A stretch of DNA of 64,000 nt from Tannerellaceae bacterium (GTDB taxonomy: Bacteria > Bacteroidota > Bacteroidia > Bacteroidales > Tannerellaceae): contig JAJQFE010000022.1 of NCBI GenBank assembly GCA_021201295.1, positions 62,001 to 126,000 on the forward strand, read 5' to 3'. A model generated the notes under the pieces. It was not told where the DNA came from and did not search any database. It saw only the letters and a program-made list of their open reading frames with translations. The translations under genes and the position numbers were made by a program. Shown piece after piece: positions 57,960 through 64,000 of the stretch (position 1 is the first letter of the stretch; every line of letters begins with the position of its first letter).

Positions 57960-59156
57960 ATGAAATTAAACATCTTTTCTTCGGTAGTTTTAATGGCATG
58001 GCTGTTAGGTGCCTGTTCTGATTTAGATATAAAACCGGATGATCCATTTTCTGAAGGAGATCATAAAACGGTTTATCTTCGATTCAATACGAGCAGGCAG
58101 GAGACCCGGGAGGTGGAGGCAACGGCTACCGGGACTGCTGCCCCTTTGCTATCGGCTATTCTCTATTTTATGGATAGTGCGGCTGATCCGTTGGTCTATG
58201 CGGTGCGTACGGTCGGAGGGACTGGTGCGGATGCTACGGTTGCCCAGATAGAAGCCGGCTATGAGTTTACGGGGATTCCTTCGTTAGTGACCCAGGTGTA
58301 TGTTGTGGGGAATTACAACTCTGCGGACCAGGATTTGACTGATGCCGCTTTTCCTATTTATGACGGAACTACTTTTTCGGTTATCCAGGATGTCGTCCTG
58401 AATATTCAACAGGTCGCTTATCCTGTGTTAGCGGATGGAACCACTTCTTCGGTTTTATTATCTGTGATGGATGGACAGGCGGATTTAGCTGAATATGGGG
58501 TGGGGACCAATACCTGGACCGGCAGTAATACGCCGGCTGCCGGGGATCTGTATGCGAATGTAACCCTTGCACCCGTGAATGCCCGGATCGAAATTGAGGA
58601 GATCAGTTATGCGGGGGATCTGTTAGCGTCTTTCACGCTGGAAGGTATTTATATAAATAATTACTATCCGGAATTGCCGGTTAGTCTGACGCCGGGAACG
58701 AATGAGCCTGTTAATAATGGTTCGGATGTCACGCTGTATGACAGAAACAATAGTGCGTATGCTTATTCCTATTATACCACGTTGGAGGATGAAGTGGACC
58801 TGGATGCTACGGTTGCCGGTGGAACTGCTGCTATCACGCCGGGGATGGATCTGGTCTGGGCCTATCATGTCTTTGGAAACTCGGACCTGGTTCCTCATGT
58901 GATTCTTAAACTTACGAATGTGGTTACGCAGGATGGTACTGAGTTAGGTACCCGGTATGTAACTGTTTCCGGTTTTATGAATGCCTCTACCGGTGCGGAG
59001 ATCACTGTCTTTGCGCGTAATACTATTTATAAAATTACGGATCTGGCCTTTACGGATGGGGATATTTCGATAGTTCCGGAACCGGAGGAGATTGGTATCT
59101 GGATCCATGTAGAAGTAGAAGACTGGACTACCGTATATGTTAATCCGGTAATTTAA
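57960..59156 (+). CDS. FimA/Mfa1-type fimbrial subunit lipoprotein
   Basis: 398 residues. Lipobox LLGACSD (Cys about residue 20) then an N-terminal segment with basic residues (TSRQETREVEATATG) where gingipain-type cleavage could release the mature pilin, as in Porphyromonas; then alternating beta-rich domains (TQVYVVGNYNSADQDLTDAA, VNARIEIEEISYAGDLLASF). The final segment IWIHVEVEDWTTVYVNPVI is a typical donor-strand-bearing C-terminus. First gene of a three-gene fimbrial operon; its stop overlaps the next start (TAATG). Stalk subunit role is inferred from order and size. Confidence 0.82.
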   Translation: MKLNIFSSVVLMAWLLGACSDLDIKPDDPFSEGDHKTVYLRFNTSRQETREVEATATGTAAPLLSAILYFMDSAADPLVYAVRTVGGTGADATVAQIEAGYEFTGIPSLVTQVYVVGNYNSADQDLTDAAFPIYDGTTFSVIQDVVLNIQQVAYPVLADGTTSSVLLSVMDGQADLAEYGVGTNTWTGSNTPAAGDLYANVTLAPVNARIEIEEISYAGDLLASFTLEGIYINNYYPELPVSLTPGTNEPVNNGSDVTLYDRNNSAYAYSYYTTLEDEVDLDATVAGGTAAITPGMDLVWAYHVFGNSDLVPHVILKLTNVVTQDGTELGTRYVTVSGFMNASTGAEITVFARNTIYKITDLAFTDGDISIVPEPEEIGIWIHVEVEDWTTVYVNPVI

Positions 59157-60061
59157 TGATACGCAGAACTACCATAGGATTCCTGGTAAGTGTGTTGTTT
59201 TTTCTGTCTGGCTGTATACGGGAGGATCTGAGTGATTGTTTGCCTGACTTTCCATTCCGGCTGGCGTTTATCTATTATGGTGACGGAACAACAGACATAT
59301 TTCCTTCAAAAGCAGCATCGGTGCAGATGTATGTTTTTGATACGGATGGAACCTATGTAGACCGGTACCTGTATTCCGGGGAACCGGAAGCCTTTCAGGG
59401 AATTATCCTTGATCTGGAACCGGGAACCTATGACCTGGTTTGCTGGGCGAATGTCACCAGCCTGTCTGAGATTATCGGAGGGGATGATCTGTTAGCAGAT
59501 CATTATCTCTACAGCCGGTCTTATCTCTCTGGTGATCCTATCCTGGATTTTGATTCCCTTTATTATGGCAGGAGACAGATTGTTGTACCAGCTCATCAGG
59601 AAGGAAAAGATACGGTTTTTTTCAGTTCAGCCCATATCCGGATGGAGGTCTACCTGGAAGGGTTGTCTTCTACGGAGGTGGCTTTACGGGCAGTAGGGGA
59701 TGCGCAAGGTTGGTTAGTGGTCCGCAATGTATATGTAGGCTATGATTTCATGAAACAGGTGACGGGAGAGATCGCAGATATGTATCCGGTGTTGACTCCT
59801 ACGACACAGGAGAACATCCGGATGAGCCGGTTTGACCTGTTCCGGTTTCCCAATGATAACCGTATCCTGATAGATGTGTATAACGGGGAAGGACATTTCG
59901 TCTATTCTTTGGATGTCAGCGATTTTCTTGCACAGCATCACATACAGGTGGATGGAGTCAATGAGCTTACCATTCCTATTTATATCCGGTTTACCGGATT
60001 GGGGAATATGCAGGTCTCTGTTGATCCGTGGGATTCGGAGATCGTGGAACCTATCGTCTGA
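59156..60061 (+). CDS. FimB/Mfa2-type fimbrial anchor lipoprotein
   Basis: 301 residues. Lipobox VLFFLSGCIREDLSDC is classic FimB/Mfa2 (Cys at about residue 21, then E-D-L-S-D-C). The body has the FimB pattern (FPSKAASVQMYVFDTDGTYVD, LDLEPGTYDLVCWANVTSLS, HIRMEVYLEGLSS) and ends VSVDPWDSEIVEPIV. It anchors and terminates the fimbria at the outer membrane. Start overlaps the upstream stop by one base. Confidence 0.88.
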   Translation: MIRRTTIGFLVSVLFFLSGCIREDLSDCLPDFPFRLAFIYYGDGTTDIFPSKAASVQMYVFDTDGTYVDRYLYSGEPEAFQGIILDLEPGTYDLVCWANVTSLSEIIGGDDLLADHYLYSRSYLSGDPILDFDSLYYGRRQIVVPAHQEGKDTVFFSSAHIRMEVYLEGLSSTEVALRAVGDAQGWLVVRNVYVGYDFMKQVTGEIADMYPVLTPTTQENIRMSRFDLFRFPNDNRILIDVYNGEGHFVYSLDVSDFLAQHHIQVDGVNELTIPIYIRFTGLGNMQVSVDPWDSEIVEPIV

Positions 60062-60089
60062 TCGTTTATTAGTAAGTACCCTCGGGAAA

Positions 60090-62210
60090 ATGAAAAAATA
60101 TATATATTTCCTTTTTGCTATAGTTTTTTTGCCGTTTTTATGGCTGGGACGTAGTGATGAGCCGGTTGCCCGTCCTGATGAAACAGGTTCGGAAGTCGGA
60201 TTGGTCATTACCATGCATGTTCCTGCGGCCGGCTATGTAACCAAAGCGGTAGATGAAACGCTGATCAGTAGTGTAAATGTGCTGGTTTTTGAAGATACAG
60301 GCAGTGGATATGTATATACTTACCTGGTGCCGGGGTATGCCTTAACGGCTGTTACGGAGTCTGCCTATGAATTCTATGCCAGGGTAACTGCTACAGATGA
60401 TCCGGTTAAATTATATATAATAGCCAATTTCCCTGTTACTGATTCGGACCTGGTTTCCGGGAGCACGGAAGCTGAGATACGACAATGGTTGACCAGTACC
60501 TTTACTGCGGAGGGTTTTGACGGCGGACTGCCGATGTTTGGAGAAGTGGATCTGCCGGATGGAGTAGAGGAAACCCCTTCGCCGGTCACCGCTTCCATGG
60601 TTCGTTCCGTAGCCCGGGTAGATGTGATCAATGATGCGGATAACTTTACGTTGACTTCTGTTCAGTTGTACCGGGTAAATGATTTGTATCAGGTGATTCC
60701 GGATACCCTGGTTAATAACCAGGTCACGGCCGCCAGTGTCCCTGTTGCGGCTACTCAGTCTGTTCATACGGTGCAGCTTCCGGTCACCGGCGAGGTTTCC
60801 ACACAAGCGCTTTATCTCCCGGAATCTGTCCTGCCTCAGGTAGCAGACCGGCAGGGATCTACGGTAGTCGTCATAGGTGGTATATATGGGACCGGTACGG
60901 ATACGACTTATTACCGGATGGATTTTGTTCCGGACGGAAATGAAAACCTGTTTGGCCAGGTACTGAGAAATCATTTGTATCAGTTTACCATACAGGAAAT
61001 CCGTGCCCCGGGATGGGAAACTCCGGATGAGGCGGCAGAAAGTGAGTCTACACAGATCACGGCGGAAGTGGTCGTCTGGAATGAAAGTACGGTCTATATG
61101 GTCTATGATGAAGTCCGTTATCTGGGTGTTTCTGCACGTACGATCCGGTTATCCTATTCAATCGGAGCGGAGGAAACAGAGACTGTGGAGACCAACCTGG
61201 ATGCGTATGACTTATATTGGGCGGATGCTGCCGGGAATGTGGATACTACTGTTGCTCCAATCAGTTGGGGAGATTCCTTTACCGATAGTGATAGCTTATT
61301 TACTGTCAGTATTTCCGGAAATGGCACTGCCATTCAGATTACGGCTAATACTAGTAATACTTCTGGTAGTGATGTAACCCGTTATCTATTGATCAGGGGC
61401 GGTCGTTTAGAAGTTCTATTGACACTGATCCAGGGTGTGCCTGTCCTGGTGAATGCCAGTCTGGCTGTGTACAGCTCATTAGAAGAGATCGGGAGCCTGG
61501 GAAATCAGATCTTAGGGACTTCGTTTACTTCTCCGAGGGAACGGGTCCAGGCCATGGTCAGTATTATGCAGTCTTCAGCTAATTTTGGCCTGAATGGTAC
61601 GGTGCCTATCCAGCAGCGGATCCTGATTGGCGGCCAGTCCGGTTATGAAATCAGTGCGGATGTGGCAGAGTCATTTAATGTGTTGTATCTTACATACAAC
61701 GGCAATGTTAGCCAGGCTACCACAGATGTCGTATTGAACTGGTTGAGCGAGGATACGAAACGGGTACTAATTATACAATATGATAATCAGGCTTCTAATC
61801 CCAGGGTCCTGAATGCCTTAGGGATCACGGAGTTTTACCAGCGGGGGCAATCTACCCCTTATACGGTCTATTCCAGAGCTCCGGCTATTATTATGGATGG
61901 GGTTTTCGGTGCAGTTGACTATAGTATGTTGTATCGTTCCTATGATGATACACATGGGAAAATAGACTTTGACCTGGCTGTCAGCCTCGGGATATCGCCG
62001 ATCTTATTAGCAGATAATGGACGCATGGTTTTCGGAGTGGATTTTGACAGGCGGATTGTCTATTCCGGAGATATTGATTTGTATAGTAGCCTTAGCAATA
62101 GCCGTAGTGGGGAATATCTACAGGCCGGCGGAAGTGCTACTGCCAATAATGCTTCCCGTCTTATTGCTAATCTCTGGGCCTGGATTGCTACGACGGCTTT
62201 ATCAGAGTAA
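60090..62210 (+). CDS. Large fimbrial tip-like protein lacking a lipobox Cys
   Basis: 706 residues from the ATG at 60090, chosen because it starts the signal peptide MKKYIYFLFAIVFLPFLWLG; the open frame extends upstream through the previous gene's end. Where the family has a lipobox Cys the sequence reads LGRSDEPVARPDE, with CGT (Arg) in place of TGT or TGC. Next is a fimbrillin-like domain (SSVNVLVFEDTGSGYVYTYL, FYARVTATDDPVKLYIIANF). The last 230 residues (RVLIIQYDNQASNPRVLNAL, PILLADNGRMVFGVDFDRRI) resemble a glutamine-amidotransferase-like fold seen in accessory fimbrial proteins. The G/T-rich plus strand continues through this gene. Confidence 0.75.
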   Translation: MKKYIYFLFAIVFLPFLWLGRSDEPVARPDETGSEVGLVITMHVPAAGYVTKAVDETLISSVNVLVFEDTGSGYVYTYLVPGYALTAVTESAYEFYARVTATDDPVKLYIIANFPVTDSDLVSGSTEAEIRQWLTSTFTAEGFDGGLPMFGEVDLPDGVEETPSPVTASMVRSVARVDVINDADNFTLTSVQLYRVNDLYQVIPDTLVNNQVTAASVPVAATQSVHTVQLPVTGEVSTQALYLPESVLPQVADRQGSTVVVIGGIYGTGTDTTYYRMDFVPDGNENLFGQVLRNHLYQFTIQEIRAPGWETPDEAAESESTQITAEVVVWNESTVYMVYDEVRYLGVSARTIRLSYSIGAEETETVETNLDAYDLYWADAAGNVDTTVAPISWGDSFTDSDSLFTVSISGNGTAIQITANTSNTSGSDVTRYLLIRGGRLEVLLTLIQGVPVLVNASLAVYSSLEEIGSLGNQILGTSFTSPRERVQAMVSIMQSSANFGLNGTVPIQQRILIGGQSGYEISADVAESFNVLYLTYNGNVSQATTDVVLNWLSEDTKRVLIIQYDNQASNPRVLNALGITEFYQRGQSTPYTVYSRAPAIIMDGVFGAVDYSMLYRSYDDTHGKIDFDLAVSLGISPILLADNGRMVFGVDFDRRIVYSGDIDLYSSLSNSRSGEYLQAGGSATANNASRLIANLWAWIATTALSE

Positions 62211-62244
62211 ATGAGCCTCTGTTTATAAGGTTCCAGACAAACAT

Positions 62245-62833
62245 TTGCTTACCTGGAGCCGGTTTTTGATCCTGGGGGAACCGGCTATAGGCTGGATTGC
62301 CTGGCGGATGGTACTTCTGATCCTGTTCTCTCAACTTCATGCCCTTTTCTATAATGGAGATATTCTCCTGTTATATGCGTTAATGGGGTTTGTCTTATTA
62401 TTAGTCTGTGATCTGAGTGACCGGACAGTAGCTATCCTGGCAACCATCTGTTTGTTGCAACCTGTTGAATGGATACTTTGCTTTTATGGCAGTGTTGGTA
62501 TCTTTATTCGTACAGATCTGGTTTGCTTCCGGTGGATATAAGTTCCAGCGGTTGCTGATTCCTTATGGACGGATGAGCCTGACCAATTACATCGGCCAAT
62601 CTATTATTGGAGGATTTGTTTATTGGGGATGTGGTCTGGGATTATATCGATATGCAGGAGCAACTTATTGTGTGCTGATTGGCATCGTGATCTTTACGAT
62701 CCAACTGGTATTCAGCCGCTGGTGGCTATCCCGTTACCGGCAGGGCCCTTTGGAATATCTGTGGCGAAAAGGAACCTGGTGTAAGAATCCGTTTCATTCC
62801 TGTGCCCCGGGTGGTTTAGGTATAAATAAGTAA
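62245..62833 (+). pseudogene. DUF418 membrane protein remnant
   Basis: The 5' end of a DUF418 gene is missing. LHALFYNGDILLLYALMGFVLLLVCDLSDR is an internal helix of the family, and after a break at about 62465-62540 the second frame carries the C-terminal block FQRLLIPYGRMSLTNYIGQS, SIIGGFVYWGCGLGLYRY and RQGPLEYLWRKGTWC. Both an N-terminal truncation and an internal loss are needed to explain it. Dead gene. Confidence 0.75.
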
Positions 62834-62835
62834 TG

Positions 62836-62877
62836 GATAATGGATAATTGATAAAGACAGGTCAATTATCCATTATC
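62836..62877. terminator. 16-bp palindrome between convergent genes
   Basis: GATAATGGATAATTGA (62836-62851) and TCAATTATCCATTATC (62862-62877) are exact reverse complements with a 10-base spacer. It lies between the DUF418 remnant and gcvP; low GC content makes it a weak but likely bidirectional terminator. Confidence 0.6.
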
Positions 62878-62890
62878 TGTTTTGAATGAA

Positions 62891-64000
62891 TTAAACCGTG
62901 CATCCGCAAAGGGTGGGGATCAGATTCCGGTCACCATATGCATTATCAATATGGGCCACATTGATCCAGAATTTATTATCCTGTAACCAATCCAGCGGGA
63001 AGGCAGCTTTACTACGCGGATAACTATGGTTCCATTCATCAGCAGTCACTTCATATTGTGGATGAGGGGCATTTTTCAGTACGTTATCAGTTGGGTCCGC
63101 TGTCCTGTTTTCTACCTCCCGGATTTCATTCCGGATACAATCCATCACTTCAATAAAGCGATCTAATTCCGCTTTACTTTCGCTTTCCGTAGGTTCTACC
63201 ATTAAGGTGCCATGTACCGGGAAAGAAAGCGTAGGAGCGTGGTAGCCGAAATCCATCAGACGTTTGGCGATATCTCCTTCATCAATTCCTGAGCACTCCT
63301 TAATCGTACGGCATTCCAGGATCAGTTCATGACCTACTCGTCCGGTTGCTCCTGTGTATACAATACCATACGTATCTTTCAGTTTGGCTGCTAAATAGTT
63401 GGCATTCAGAATGGCTACTTTGGTAGATTCCGTTAATCCTTTTTCGCCTAATAAACGGATATATACATACGTGATAGATAAAATCCCTGCGCTACCATAA
63501 GGAGCTGCAGCCACTGTATTCATTTCACTACCCCATATTACCGGGTGGGAAGGTAAGAATGGTACCAGATGTTCCGCTACACAGATCGGGCCGACACCGG
63601 GACCTCCACCACCATGAGGAGAGGCAAATGTTTTATGTAGATTCAGGTGGCAGACATCCGCTCCGATATAGCCCGGATTCGTCAATCCTACCTGGGCATT
63701 CATATTGGCACCATCCATATAGACCTGACCACCGCAGGTGTGCACAATATCGCACATCTCTTTTATATCCGGCTCAAAGATACCGTGCGTAGAAGGGTAA
63801 GTGATCATGGTTGCAGCCAGATTCTCCTGATGAGTTTCTGCTTTTTCACGGAAATCAGCCAGGTCAATATTACCCTGTTCATCACATCTGACTGTCACAG
63901 TACTGAATCCACACTGGATCGCACTGGCCGGATTGGTACCGTGCGCAGAAGCAGGTAACAGAACAATGCTGCGATGTCCCTGTCCGATACTTTCCAGATA
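62891..64000 (-). CDS. gcvP: Glycine dehydrogenase (decarboxylating), P-protein, 5' end outside window
   Basis: C-terminal 369 residues of the glycine cleavage P-protein, open to the window edge. It carries [33 protein letters not shown], and [23 protein letters not shown] with the pyridoxal-phosphate Lys. It decarboxylates glycine and transfers the aminomethyl group to the H-protein lipoyl arm. The C-terminus [16 protein letters not shown] is typical. Ordinary housekeeping gene, intact as far as visible. Confidence 0.95.
   Translation of the reverse strand, partial: YLESIGQGHRSIVLLPASAHGTNPASAIQCGFSTVTVRCDEQGNIDLADFREKAETHQENLAATMITYPSTHGIFEPDIKEMCDIVHTCGGQVYMDGANMNAQVGLTNPGYIGADVCHLNLHKTFASPHGGGGPGVGPICVAEHLVPFLPSHPVIWGSEMNTVAAAPYGSAGILSITYVYIRLLGEKGLTESTKVAILNANYLAAKLKDTYGIVYTGATGRVGHELILECRTIKECSGIDEGDIAKRLMDFGYHAPTLSFPVHGTLMVEPTESESKAELDRFIEVMDCIRNEIREVENRTADPTDNVLKNAPHPQYEVTADEWNHSYPRSKAAFPLDWLQDNKFWINVAHIDNAYGDRNLIPTLCGCTV

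Noticed and set aside
48209..57960. Replication origin at the change from C-rich to G-rich plus strand
   Set aside because: The sign change is in the right direction, but there is no dnaA, no DnaA-box cluster and no origin-type gene set, and the skew begins abruptly at 30.9 kb rather than extending to the left.
59874..60089. Upstream start for the large fimbrial protein
   Set aside because: The extension lies inside the preceding anchor gene and would put 72 residues in front of a clear signal peptide; the ATG at 60090 is preferred.

Overview
The window looks like Bacteroidales (Bacteroidota) chromosome of mid-range GC. The evidence is the outer-membrane repertoire (TonB-dependent receptors, OprB-type porin, DUF5686/CarboxypepD_reg-like proteins), a FimA/FimB-type fimbrial operon, HU-like proteins with the long Bacteroidales architecture, TAnnTTTG promoter boxes, and A-rich leaders in place of Shine-Dalgarno sites. 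I cannot assign genus or species. No tRNA, rRNA, CRISPR array or intact transposase is visible.

Layout. 1-8 kb is core: the end of a TonB receptor, then minus-strand engB, a sodium:solute symporter, and the operon glnS-TPR-DUF368-SpoIID. 8-13 kb holds a frameshifted DedA gene, an exported TPR protein behind a four-copy 14-bp repeat array with exact 22-bp period, a stress cluster (GlsB-like, YtxH-like, manganese catalase), and remnants of an alpha-amylase and an FAD oxidoreductase. 13-23 kb holds an Nramp transporter and a decayed sigma-54 system: a broken kinase and a broken NtrC-type regulator face an intact TolC, a broken HlyD-type adaptor and a broken MacB-like permease. A consensus sigma-54 promoter and a perfect palindrome lie between the two sides. 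23-30.6 kb encodes a DUF5686 protein, a large exported protein with an HESRH motif, and a DUF4369-SUMF1 protein.

30.9-41 kb is a tightly packed operon for an iterative, reductase-poor fatty-acid/polyene-like pathway: GNAT acyltransferase, ketosynthase, ACP, two dehydratases, MMPL exporter, CrtI-like oxidoreductase, FabG, LolA-like carrier, thioesterase and CDP-alcohol phosphotransferase. A second DUF5686 gene with one nonsense codon follows. It resembles aryl polyene clusters, but no starter-unit activating enzyme, second ketosynthase or glycosyltransferase is present. This is the best candidate for an undescribed system. Two HU-like genes, a broken OprB porin and a broken TonB receptor follow. 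From about 30.9 to 48.2 kb the plus strand is rich in A and C whichever strand is coding.

48-57.7 kb is patchy accessory DNA: nested palindromes, a secreted K/E/R-rich peptide, a 295-bp element with inverted ends, an NAD(P)-binding protein, a PNPOx-like protein, MscS, a ferritin-like protein, a metal-binding protein lacking one CxxC cysteine, a pair of short paralogs followed by a tiny membrane protein and a CPBP protease, a dead sigma factor and a dead beta-propeller lipoprotein. 58-62.2 kb is a fimbrial operon (stalk subunit, anchor, large tip-like protein). A DUF418 remnant and the 3' part of gcvP close the window.

About twenty gene-breaking lesions are visible. Most are one-base losses in A or G runs; the rest are mainly nonsense codons at presumed Gln or Trp positions. 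They cluster in accessory genes and spare the housekeeping genes, which argues for real decay, although systematic homopolymer sequencing error cannot be excluded from one sequence.
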